A DNA stretch of 64,000 nucleotides from an uncultured Rikenellaceae bacterium. Its GTDB lineage: Bacteria > Bacteroidota > Bacteroidia > Bacteroidales > Rikenellaceae. The notes under the pieces were generated by a model. That model was not told the origin of the DNA. It did not search any database and worked only from the letters and a program-made list of their open reading frames with translations. The stretch is from the NCBI GenBank assembly GCA_946486375.1, contig CAMLTW010000002.1:186001-250000 (forward strand), given 5' to 3'. Below, piece by piece: positions 56,320 to 64,000 of this stretch (its first letter is position 1; every line of letters begins with the position of its first letter). Made by a program: the position numbers and the translations under genes.

Positions 56320-57219
56320 ATGAAAAAGTCCCTCAACTACCTGCCTCCGGATAAACGCCGGGATTTGCGCCAACTGGTGTCGATCATCCGCGAGGAGGTG
56401 CGCGGGTGCGTGATGGTGATCCTGTACGGCAGCTACGCGCGGGGAACGTTCGTGGACTACGACCAGCGGATCGAATACGGGGTGCCGACCTACTTCATGA
56501 GCGACTACGACATCCTGATCGTCACCGAAAGGCGCATCGGCACGGGGAGCGAGAGCAGCCTCTATGCGAAAATCCTGCGCCGGTTCTACGAAAACAAGAA
56601 CTGGAAGTTCCACACCCGCCCCCAACTGATCAATGCCTCGATCGGGGAGTTGAACCGGGAACTGGAAAAGGGCCGTTACTTTTACACGGACATCAAAAAA
56701 GAGGGGGTGATGCTCTGGGATTCGGGCGGGTATACCCTGGCCCGACGCCGGAAGCTGAACTACGCGGAAATCGCTCAGATGGCCGGGGAGTACTTCGAGG
56801 AAAAGTTTTCCTTCGCCAATGATTTGTTGATAGATGCGAAATTCGATTATAGCCGGGAAAAATACAAACTGTGCTCTTTCCATCTGCACCAGGCCGCGGA
56901 GAACTTTCTGCGCACGATTCCGATGGTGTTCATCCTGTACGGTTACAAGGATCACGACCTGGAAGCGCTGCTGAACTACGCCAAGACCTACACGCTGGAG
57001 GTGTGCGACGTGTTTCCGCGCGACACGGAGGAGGAACGGCGGCTGTTCTCCCTCTTGCAGGCGGCCTACGTGCAGGCCCGCTACAACCGCAACTTCGCGG
57101 TCAGCCGGGAGGACATCGACGCCCTGCTGCCCCGCATCGAACGCCTGCGCGAGGTGACCGAAAAAGTGTGCCGGGAAAGAATCCGCTTCTACCGGGAGAA
57201 AGCCTGTGCAAAGGGTTGA
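56320..57219 (+). CDS. Fused nucleotidyltransferase (MNT) - HEPN protein
   Basis: A 299-residue protein. The N-terminal half is a minimal nucleotidyltransferase: YGSYARGTF (GSYARG at 37-42) and SDYDILIV (DxD at 62-64). The C-terminal half is a HEPN helical domain (YSREKYKLCSFHLHQAAENFLRTIPMVFILYGYKDHDLEALL). In type VII toxin-antitoxin systems separate MntA and HepT carry these domains, and MntA AMPylates the HEPN RNase to silence it; here they are one chain. It lies next to a helicase-nuclease and shares an intergenic region with the HTH leader. It may be a self-regulated RNase in a defence locus, or a solitary nucleotidyltransferase. Confidence 0.8.
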   Translation: MKKSLNYLPPDKRRDLRQLVSIIREEVRGCVMVILYGSYARGTFVDYDQRIEYGVPTYFMSDYDILIVTERRIGTGSESSLYAKILRRFYENKNWKFHTRPQLINASIGELNRELEKGRYFYTDIKKEGVMLWDSGGYTLARRRKLNYAEIAQMAGEYFEEKFSFANDLLIDAKFDYSREKYKLCSFHLHQAAENFLRTIPMVFILYGYKDHDLEALLNYAKTYTLEVCDVFPRDTEEERRLFSLLQAAYVQARYNRNFAVSREDIDALLPRIERLREVTEKVCRERIRFYREKACAKG

Positions 57220-57270
57220 TTTTTAATCGACTGTATAATATGCTGAAAACGTCCCAAGACCGGAGTCGGA

Positions 57271-60051
57271 ATGATCGATCCTGCTGAAAACCTCATATTG
57301 ATTAAAGGCAAGATACTGACGGATCAAATCGAATCCTGCGCATACAATCCCTACACCGACAAGTATGATGTCCGCTTTGTCAACAGTCCCACGGTTTATC
57401 ACTATAAGAAAGACAATGTCGTATGGTTGCGAAATCCGATTCGGCTGGATCCGCAGGCGTACCGTTTATCGCATGAAGGCCGGCAGTTGACGAACATCGA
57501 TGCCATATGGGTGTTTACCCATAACGCATACACATATTGGTACATCCGATTCTGTAACGGCCGGGCCATCGCTTACGACAGCCGGAAGCTGCAGGCTGTA
57601 AAATCCTGTCTGACGGATCCCGGTTCCAAAGCTGTCTTCGGGTATCTGAAAGAAGTCGCAGCCGAAAACGGCATTCTCGCCGATGACGGAACCCGGTTGC
57701 TGTCGAAACAATATGCCAAAATCGATTTCATTCCGGATGACCGGGCCATCGCTTCCTATCTGAATCCTCTCCGGTTCCGGCCGCAAAAATATCCGGCGAA
57801 GCCCCTGATTTTTCCATTCGGATGCAACGCAAGCCAGCAAAAAGCGGTTCAGACCGCCTTTGAAAACCAGATCAGCGTTATACAAGGGCCTCCGGGGACG
57901 GGCAAAACCCAGACCATCCTGAACATCATCGCCAATATCCTTTTGTTCGATAAAACGGTGTTGGTCGTTTCGAACAACAACTCTGCGACGGCCAATGTGC
58001 TGGAAAAATTATCCGGGTACGGTCTGGGGTTTATCGTCGCCCCTCTCGGCAATTCGGATAACAAACTGAAGTTCGTCGACGCGCAGGAAGGAGAGAAGCG
58101 CTGCCCGGAGGATTTGGCATCGTGGTATCGTGCGGAGGTCGATCACCCTGCCTTTTTCGATGACATGTATCGGGATGCCGAACGGCTTCGTACCCTGTTC
58201 GCCGTCCGGGAACGACTGGCTTCGATCCGGCAGGAACTGCAGGCATTGGAGATCGAATGGCTACATTTTCATCGGGAAACCGAATGCGACGAACCCCGGT
58301 TCAGGCTTCGACGCTTTTTCGGTTCGACGCATCTGCTGAAATTGTGGCAGGAATGCCAGCGGTTTGTCGATCGTGAACATCCGTCGGGATGGGGGGCGAT
58401 TGCGCGGATCGTCGGTCGGACGAGATGGTTCCTGTTCCGACTGAAATGCAGAATCGCATGCAACGCCGGCCGTGAGTTTTACCGGCAGGATGTTTCTGCC
58501 ATCGTATCCGCCTTTCGGATCCTGTTTTATAAGACCCGGCTGGCGGAATTACGGGCGGAAATCCGGTCGCTGGAGAAATATCCTGCCGAGCGGGATGCAA
58601 AAAAACTACTGTCCGCCTTGTCCGAAAAGTCGATGATCTGTTTGAAACATACGCTTTCCTGCCGATACGGTAAAGATCCGGACAGACCCGTGTTCGCGTT
58701 GACCGAACTCAAGAGCCGCTGGAAAGAATTTTTACGGGAATATCCCGTCGTGTTGAGCACGACCTTCTCAGCGCGTACCAGCTTGCACGACGAAGCCGAA
58801 TACGATTACCTGATCATGGACGAGGCTTCGCAGGTGTCTGTGGAAACCGGCGTTCTGGCCTTGTCCTGCGCACGGAACGTCATCATCGTGGGCGATTCCA
58901 TGCAGCTTCCCAACGTGGTGACCGAAGACGACAGGCGGAAGCTGGATGCAATCGTCCGGAAATACGATCTGCCGGAAGGATACGACTGCGCCGCTTACAG
59001 CTTTCTGGAATCCGTATGCCGTATTATTCCCGATGTGCCGCAGACGCTTTTACGGGAACACTACCGTTGCCACCCGAAAATCATCGACTTCTGCAACCAG
59101 AAATTTTACGGGGGAGAACTCGTGTGCATGACGCAGGACAAGGGGGAAGCGGACGTGTTGAGCGCTGTCAGAACCGTGGCGGGAGATCATGCCCGCAACC
59201 ACGCGAATTACAGGGAAGTAGAGGTTATCGAAGACGAAGTCCTGCCTGCGTTGTCTGGTGGAACCGGGGATATCGGCATCATAGCGCCTTACAACAATCA
59301 AATCCAGGTGCTCAAAAACCGCCTCGGCGAGAAGATCGACATCGCGACGGTGCATAAGTTTCAAGGCAGGGAGAAGGACGTCATCGTTATGACCACCGTC
59401 GACAATACCATCACCCCGTTCACGGATGATCCCCATCTGTTGAATGTGGCCGTATCGCGTGCCAAACAGAAATTTTGCCTTGTGGTTTCCGGAAACGAAC
59501 AGCCGGAAAATTGCAACATCGGCGATCTAATCGCTTACATCGCCTATAACAATGGCTCCGTCACGCAAAGCAAGATTCATTCGGTGTTCGACTATCTTTA
59601 CAAACAATACACGGAGGTCCGGATCGCCTACTTGAGAAAACACGCACGGGTTTCCGAGTACGATTCCGAAAACCTGACCTATGCTTTGATCGAAGACGTG
59701 TTGAACGGAGACGCTCGTATGCGGCATCTCGGCGTCATCTGTCACCAACCGCTCAATCTGTTGATCCGTGATTTTTCGTTACTCGACGGGGAGGAGTGCC
59801 GATATGCAAGGCATGGCAGTACGCATCTCGATTTTCTCATTTACAACCGGGTAAGCAAACGACCGATCCTGGCCGTCGAAACGGACGGTTACGCGTATCA
59901 TCGGGAGGGAACGCAACAGTGGGAGCGCGATCGGATGAAGGATCGGATTCTTCATTTGTACGGGATTCCGCTCGTCCGGCTGTCGACCACCGGCAGCCGC
60001 GAACGAGAGATCATCGAAAACAGACTGAAAGACCTTCTTCAGATATCCTGA
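57271..60051 (+). CDS. Superfamily 1 helicase with C-terminal nuclease-like domain
   Basis: A 926-residue protein. The first ~160 residues resemble a KTSC-like domain plus unknown part (ESCAYNPYTDKYDVRF). A Dna2/Nam7-type helicase core follows: Walker A IQGPPGTGKTQT (206-213), Walker B MDEASQVSV, REHYRCHPKIIDFCN, and HKFQGREKDVIVMTTVDN with VAVSRAKQKF. The C-terminal ~110 residues carry a PD-(D/E)xK/DUF2726-like nuclease: HLDFLIYNRVSKRPILAVETDGYAYH. It is 51 bases after the MNT-HEPN gene on the same strand. Helicase-nuclease proteins of this shape are frequent in phage-defence islands. No methyltransferase is nearby, so an ordinary restriction system is unlikely. Confidence 0.85.
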   Translation: MIDPAENLILIKGKILTDQIESCAYNPYTDKYDVRFVNSPTVYHYKKDNVVWLRNPIRLDPQAYRLSHEGRQLTNIDAIWVFTHNAYTYWYIRFCNGRAIAYDSRKLQAVKSCLTDPGSKAVFGYLKEVAAENGILADDGTRLLSKQYAKIDFIPDDRAIASYLNPLRFRPQKYPAKPLIFPFGCNASQQKAVQTAFENQISVIQGPPGTGKTQTILNIIANILLFDKTVLVVSNNNSATANVLEKLSGYGLGFIVAPLGNSDNKLKFVDAQEGEKRCPEDLASWYRAEVDHPAFFDDMYRDAERLRTLFAVRERLASIRQELQALEIEWLHFHRETECDEPRFRLRRFFGSTHLLKLWQECQRFVDREHPSGWGAIARIVGRTRWFLFRLKCRIACNAGREFYRQDVSAIVSAFRILFYKTRLAELRAEIRSLEKYPAERDAKKLLSALSEKSMICLKHTLSCRYGKDPDRPVFALTELKSRWKEFLREYPVVLSTTFSARTSLHDEAEYDYLIMDEASQVSVETGVLALSCARNVIIVGDSMQLPNVVTEDDRRKLDAIVRKYDLPEGYDCAAYSFLESVCRIIPDVPQTLLREHYRCHPKIIDFCNQKFYGGELVCMTQDKGEADVLSAVRTVAGDHARNHANYREVEVIEDEVLPALSGGTGDIGIIAPYNNQIQVLKNRLGEKIDIATVHKFQGREKDVIVMTTVDNTITPFTDDPHLLNVAVSRAKQKFCLVVSGNEQPENCNIGDLIAYIAYNNGSVTQSKIHSVFDYLYKQYTEVRIAYLRKHARVSEYDSENLTYALIEDVLNGDARMRHLGVICHQPLNLLIRDFSLLDGEECRYARHGSTHLDFLIYNRVSKRPILAVETDGYAYHREGTQQWERDRMKDRILHLYGIPLVRLSTTGSREREIIENRLKDLLQIS

Positions 60052-60089
60052 TCCGAATCCTTTGGAAACTCCCGGTAAGCAGAAAATAA

Positions 60090-60332
60090 TTATTCTTCCG
60101 GTTCGTTTTTCCGGTAAAACTCTATTCCAGTAAGTTCTCGCAGAAGTTTGAAACCACCGACTCCGAAGCCCGATTGGAACGGGATACAAAAGACTTCGGA
60201 CGATTCAATCTCCTGATCGACAACTTCCCCGTCATACAATGGTTCCGGCAGAAATACCGCGAGTTTCAGAAAGCGATAGGAATAAACATCAAAGAAAGGC
60301 AGCAAGATAGAGGCGTGAAAGTAGGACGATAG
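60090..60332 (+). pseudogene. C-terminal gene remnant
   Basis: An 80-codon open stretch with coding character but no ATG start in frame, ending at TAG 60330-60332 (includes FGRFNLLIDNFPVIQWFRQKY and FQKAIGINIKERQQD). It follows a stop codon at 60087-60089 and comes directly after the helicase gene. It looks like the 3' end of a gene whose 5' part is lost. The family was not recognised. Confidence 0.35.
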
Positions 60333-60500
60333 GCCGTGTTCGCGTGGGGAATGCCTGTGCGGTTTGATTTATTGCTTCCTGTTTTATATTGATCCTTTCT
60401 TTTTCCTGCATGCTTTCTCCCAAAATCCGATTTAATTTGAGTATTTTTTGCCATATTTGATCGACGCAAGATTACTGCTTTCGGCAATGAAAGGATAATT
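60333..60500. other. Short A+T-rich gap
   Basis: No gene seen. Together with the remnant at 60090-60332 it separates the helicase from the next sigma locus. Confidence 0.4.
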
Positions 60501-61040
60501 ATGGTTATAAAGCACCCTGGATCTTTCCCGAACCCCGACTCGGATATTTCGGTTTTCAACCGGATCTACCGGAGGTACCTTCCGGGGTTGACCGGATACG
60601 CCAGACGCTTCCTCGATGAAGCCGAGGCCGATGACGTGGTGCAGAATATCTTTTTGAAAATATGGCACGGGAAGCGCTTTCACTTGCCGGAAGAGGAATT
60701 GAGAAATTACCTCTATCGTTCTGTTCTGAACGGTTGCCGGGACCGGATTAAGCATCAGCGGATCGCAGATACTTATGCCGCGAAGAAGGTCTCTGAATTG
60801 AAACTGGAAGAGATCGCTTACCACGAATCTCACCTGGAGATGATCGACCGGGAGGAACGGATGAAAGCGGTATATGCCGCGATCGAGCACCTGCCCGAAA
60901 AATGCCGGGAAATCTTCCGGGAATCCTATCTCCATGATAAAAAAACAGCGGATATTGCACAAGAGATGAGCCTCTCCAAGCGAACCGTGGAGGCGCAACT
61001 TTACAAAGCGCTCAAGATCCTGCGTGGACTCTTGGGGTAA
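60501..61040 (+). CDS. FecI-like ECF sigma factor
   Basis: A 179-residue ECF sigma factor: region 2 FNRIYRRYLPGLTGYARRFLDEAEADDVVQNIFLKIWHG, region 4 LPEKCREIFRESYLHDKKTADIAQEMSLSKRTVEAQLYKALKILRGLL. It precedes fecR and a SusC gene with an STN domain, the usual sigma/anti-sigma/transducer arrangement. It should activate the SusC operon downstream. The first ATG at 60501 is used. Confidence 0.93.
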   Translation: MVIKHPGSFPNPDSDISVFNRIYRRYLPGLTGYARRFLDEAEADDVVQNIFLKIWHGKRFHLPEEELRNYLYRSVLNGCRDRIKHQRIADTYAAKKVSELKLEEIAYHESHLEMIDREERMKAVYAAIEHLPEKCREIFRESYLHDKKTADIAQEMSLSKRTVEAQLYKALKILRGLLG

Positions 61041-61114
61041 TCGCCAAAAAAAGAAAAGTCCGGTAAGTAAATTGGATTTGCCGGTCGTTATATTAATAGA
61101 CAGGCATAAAACAG

Positions 61115-62152
61115 ATGAAGACCTTGCAGCCCATAGAAAACATCATCATTAACTACCTCGAAGGCACGTGTACTGAAGACGAGCTGCGGTGCTTGTCGGC
61201 CTGGCTGGACGATTCTCCCCGGAACCGGGAAGAATTCTTTGAGGTCAAAAACATCTTTGAGAAGGAGAACGTCTGTTTCCTGTCGGAACAAGAGATCAAT
61301 GCCCGTTGGCTGAAACTGGTCGAAGCAGGCGGTCTCGCGAATCAAGGAGCGGAGCAGACAGGCTCATCCGATATGATATCCCGGAAAAAAAAACGGATAT
61401 TCCGATCGTTTCTGCGTTATGCGGCAGTGGTTATCGCCGCGGCTTTTCTGGGATATGGAACGCAACGGTATATTGCCTCGCAGGAAGAGATCCTTTTCAA
61501 TGAAATGACCATTGAAGCCGGGAATAAGTCGAGTATCATTCTTTCCGACGGGACGAAAGTCACCCTGAACGCTTCGACGACTTTGCGGTACCCGTCCCGT
61601 TTCGGACGGCAACGGGAAGTGTGGCTCGACGGGGAGGCTTTTTTCGAAGTGGCGTCGGACACCAAACGTCCTTTTATTGTGTACTCGCAGCAGCAGGCTG
61701 TCGAGGTTCTCGGAACCTCCTTTAACGTGCAGGCATACCGGGGAGATGTGTACAACACGGTCACCCTGCTGAGCGGTTCCGTAACCCTGAAGATCTTCGA
61801 TGCTCAGGGGAATCGGATTGATGAGCGCAGGATGGAGCCCTACGAGCAGTACCGTTTCGATCTCGATAAAGGCCTACTCTCCTTAAATACCCTGGACAAC
61901 GTCGATAAATACCGCTCCTGGACCGATGGGATTTACCGCTTCCGCGATGAAAAACTGGCGGTGATCGTCAGTCGGCTGGAGTTTTACTACGGCATCAAGA
62001 TACGGATTGCCGACGAACAGATGAAGAATATGTTGTATACGGGGGCATTCCCGCTTGATCAGCCGATCGGTGAAGTGTTCTCTCTGTTGAATTACGAAAA
62101 TAAATTCGTCATCAAGATCGAAGGACGAAATTTTGTTCTGGATAAAAAATAA
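61115..62152 (+). CDS. FecR-like anti-sigma factor
   Basis: A 345-residue regulator with an N-terminal cytoplasmic domain (~1-85), one transmembrane helix (YAAVVIAAAFLGYGT, ~107-122), a periplasmic FecR domain (IILSDGTKVTLNASTTLRYPSRFG ... VEVLGTSFNVQAYRGD) and a DUF4974 C-terminus (DEKLAVIVSRLEFYYGIKIRI). It starts 74 bases after the sigma gene. Confidence 0.93.
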   Translation: MKTLQPIENIIINYLEGTCTEDELRCLSAWLDDSPRNREEFFEVKNIFEKENVCFLSEQEINARWLKLVEAGGLANQGAEQTGSSDMISRKKKRIFRSFLRYAAVVIAAAFLGYGTQRYIASQEEILFNEMTIEAGNKSSIILSDGTKVTLNASTTLRYPSRFGRQREVWLDGEAFFEVASDTKRPFIVYSQQQAVEVLGTSFNVQAYRGDVYNTVTLLSGSVTLKIFDAQGNRIDERRMEPYEQYRFDLDKGLLSLNTLDNVDKYRSWTDGIYRFRDEKLAVIVSRLEFYYGIKIRIADEQMKNMLYTGAFPLDQPIGEVFSLLNYENKFVIKIEGRNFVLDKK

Positions 62153-62191
62153 CCGAGCCCACCCTACTAACGACATATTAATAACCTGAAA

Positions 62192-62261
62192 ATGAAGAAG
62201 CCTATGATTGTGAGCCGATAATCATCCCAAAAAAGCCGGAACCGGTTAGACCGGCCCCGGC
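62192..62261 (+). promoter_or_regulatory. Leader with a 9-codon frame and hairpin before SusC
   Basis: Between fecR and susC a frame MKKPMIVSR with stop (62192-62221) begins in sequence context resembling a normal SusC start, then stops. It is followed by a nested hairpin (GCCGG 62235-62239 with CCGGC 62257-62261; CCGGT 62242-62246 with ACCGG 62250-62254). It may be an attenuator or the remains of a disrupted susC start. Confidence 0.35.
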
Positions 62262-62362
62262 GATTCCCTTTGTTTTAAATCCTGTAGAAACAACGCATCT
62301 GTCACGAACCGCAAGTTTGACGGACAGGGTTTGTTGTGTCGCATTTAAAAACATTCAAATAT

Positions 62363-64000
62363 ATGAAAAAAATTTTATATTCTATTCTTTGTCTTCTATT
62401 TTCAGGGAGTTTTTGCCTGGTTGGCAATTTGCAAGCCCAGAATGGCTCCCCGAAGAAAAGATTCAGCATCTCGGTTTCAAATACTCCGTTTTACGAAGCG
62501 ATCTCCCAGATCGAGCAGCAATCGGGCTATCTTTTCCTCTATAAGAGTGAGGATGTGGATCCTGACCGGAGCATCACGCTCCACTTTCAGGAAGCCCCTC
62601 TTTCCGATGTCATGAGGGTCCTGCTACAGGGCACTGGGCTGGAGTGGACGCTTTCCGGACGGCACATTACGCTGGCCAAAGCTCCTCCTGCTCCCCAGGT
62701 CTATCCGGTGACGGTTTCCGGGAGCATTACAGATGCGGCGGGTGAACCGGTCGTTGGAGTGAGTGTCGTGATCAAGGGGCGCTATATCGGGGTGACCTCC
62801 GGTACGGATGGGAAATTCTCCATCTCTGCCCGTTCTAACGACGTCCTCGAATTCAATAGCATGGGTTATGTGGCCCAGTCGCTGCCGGTGCAGGGACGGA
62901 CCACAATCAATGTCCGCATGGAAGACGACACCCAGTTTTTGGAAGAGGTTGTGGTAATCGGATACGGCACGGCGACGAAAGCCAGCCTGACCGGTGCAGT
63001 ATCGGTCATTAAATCGGAAGAACTCACGACAGCACCGTTGGCCAGTACGACCAATGCCCTGGCCGGACGCCTGCCCGGTCTGATTACCAAGCAAACCAGC
63101 GGTCTTCCCGGTTCGGACGGGGCTACGCTGAGTATCCGCGGCTTCGATGCACCGTTAGTGATCGTCGACGGGGTCGAAGGTTCGTTCAACAACATCGATG
63201 CGAATGAGATCGAAAGCATCTCCATTCTGAAAGACGCTTCGGCGGCGGTATATGGTGCCCGGGCCGGTAACGGGGTAATCCTGGTGACCACCAAACGGGG
63301 AACCATCGGCAAACCGACCATCACGCTCAACAGTACGCTGACCTTCCAGAGGCCGACCAACCTGATGCGGATGGCCAGTGCCGGACAATATGCTGAAATG
63401 GTTCGCGAATCACACATCCAGGCCGGGCAGCCGGAAAACACTTCGCGCTTCTCGCTGGGCGACATCGAAAAGTATTACGCCGGTACGGATCCGGACTATC
63501 CGAGCACGGATTGGTTCGACTTCCTGATCCGCGACTGGGCGCCGCAGAGCCAGCACAACGTGTCGTTGCGCGGGGGTAGCGATGCGATCCGGTATTACGG
63601 TTTCGTCGGTTTCCTCGACCAGCAATCCATGATTAAGAGAGGCGGGGGGTATTACCGGCGTTACAATATTCGCTCGAATATCGATGCCCGCATTCTGCCG
63701 AACCTTAACATGTCCGTCGATTTTTCCGTCATCATGGATCAACGGCGCTTCCCCTGGCGGAGCGACGAGGGGAACAATTCGGTCTGGCAGGACATCTGGA
63801 ATACCGAACCGATCTACCCGGCGGAATTACCGGATCCGACCAAAGTGCCGTATGCCAATGGCGGGGGAACTGGAGGAGCCCACATCACCAGCAACCGCAA
63901 CCTGAGCGGGACGCGGGATTCGGATAACCAGACCTCCCGGATACAGGGTTCGTTGCGCTGGGACATTACCCAGATCCCCGGACTCTCGGCCAAATACGTC
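62363..64000 (+). CDS. SusC/RagA family TonB-dependent transducer with STN domain, 3' end missing
   Basis: The frame is open from the ATG at 62363 to the right edge (546 codons). A signal peptide (MKKILYSILCLLFSGSFCLV...) is followed by an STN domain (FSISVSNTPFYEAISQIEQQSGYLFLYKSEDV), a carboxypeptidase-like domain (VSGSITDAAGEPVVGVSVVIKG), a TonB box (LEEVVVIGYGTATKASLTGAV), the plug (LSIRGFDAPLVIVDGVEG ... ILKDASAAVYGARAGNGVILVTTKRG) and the start of the barrel. It belongs with the sigma factor and FecR upstream. The partner SusD is expected outside the window. Confidence 0.94.
   Translation, partial: MKKILYSILCLLFSGSFCLVGNLQAQNGSPKKRFSISVSNTPFYEAISQIEQQSGYLFLYKSEDVDPDRSITLHFQEAPLSDVMRVLLQGTGLEWTLSGRHITLAKAPPAPQVYPVTVSGSITDAAGEPVVGVSVVIKGRYIGVTSGTDGKFSISARSNDVLEFNSMGYVAQSLPVQGRTTINVRMEDDTQFLEEVVVIGYGTATKASLTGAVSVIKSEELTTAPLASTTNALAGRLPGLITKQTSGLPGSDGATLSIRGFDAPLVIVDGVEGSFNNIDANEIESISILKDASAAVYGARAGNGVILVTTKRGTIGKPTITLNSTLTFQRPTNLMRMASAGQYAEMVRESHIQAGQPENTSRFSLGDIEKYYAGTDPDYPSTDWFDFLIRDWAPQSQHNVSLRGGSDAIRYYGFVGFLDQQSMIKRGGGYYRRYNIRSNIDARILPNLNMSVDFSVIMDQRRFPWRSDEGNNSVWQDIWNTEPIYPAELPDPTKVPYANGGGTGGAHITSNRNLSGTRDSDNQTSRIQGSLRWDITQIPGLSAKYV

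Overview
The window looks like a chromosomal segment of a gut Bacteroidales bacterium, most likely Alistipes or another member of the Rikenellaceae. The evidence is the SusC/SusD pairs, FecI/FecR-type regulators, a trp operon that begins trpB-trpE, promoters of the Bacteroidetes type (TTTG, about 19 bases, TAnnTTTG), and base composition that looks richer in G+C than typical Bacteroides. The genus is an inference. No rRNA, tRNA or CRISPR array was seen.

1-20.5 kb is mostly housekeeping. A trp operon (trpB, trpE running off the left edge) reads leftward behind a classical attenuator whose 19-residue leader peptide has three consecutive Trp codons. Then come dnaK, a small HTH regulator with a long structured leader, a D-2-hydroxyacid dehydrogenase, rpsP-rimM, a GH15 glycosidase, a beta-barrel protein, a lipoprotein, gpmI, lrgAB, a glycosyltransferase-sigma-rsmG-amidohydrolase operon, and thyA-folA.

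20.5-26.3 kb holds an S9 peptidase and a four-gene leftward operon: 5-alpha-reductase-like membrane enzyme, Old-Yellow-Enzyme-like reductase and two short-chain dehydrogenases. It resembles the bile-acid/steroid reduction clusters of gut Bacteroidetes.

26.6-40.4 kb holds a tyrosine recombinase beside a ~0.4 kb segment bounded by 24-bp inverted repeats (a candidate invertible promoter). This lies in front of a SusC/SusD operon that also encodes a zinc metallohydrolase lipoprotein, a DUF4302 lipoprotein and two large lipoproteins with DUF5018-like repeats and a formylglycine-enzyme-like fold.

40.6-53.5 kb holds an ECF sigma/FecR/SusC/SusD transport locus, an Nramp transporter, a SRAP peptidase and a 1070-residue hybrid histidine kinase.

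53.8-60.3 kb is accessory: two small proteins, a second HTH regulator behind a ~550-base noncoding leader with two hairpins of the same family as the first HTH locus, a fused MNT-HEPN protein, a helicase-nuclease and a gene remnant. 60.5-64 kb begins another sigma/FecR/SusC locus, cut by the right edge.

The most unusual items are the covarying hairpin family shared by the two HTH loci, the putative invertible promoter, the steroid-type operon and the trp attenuator.
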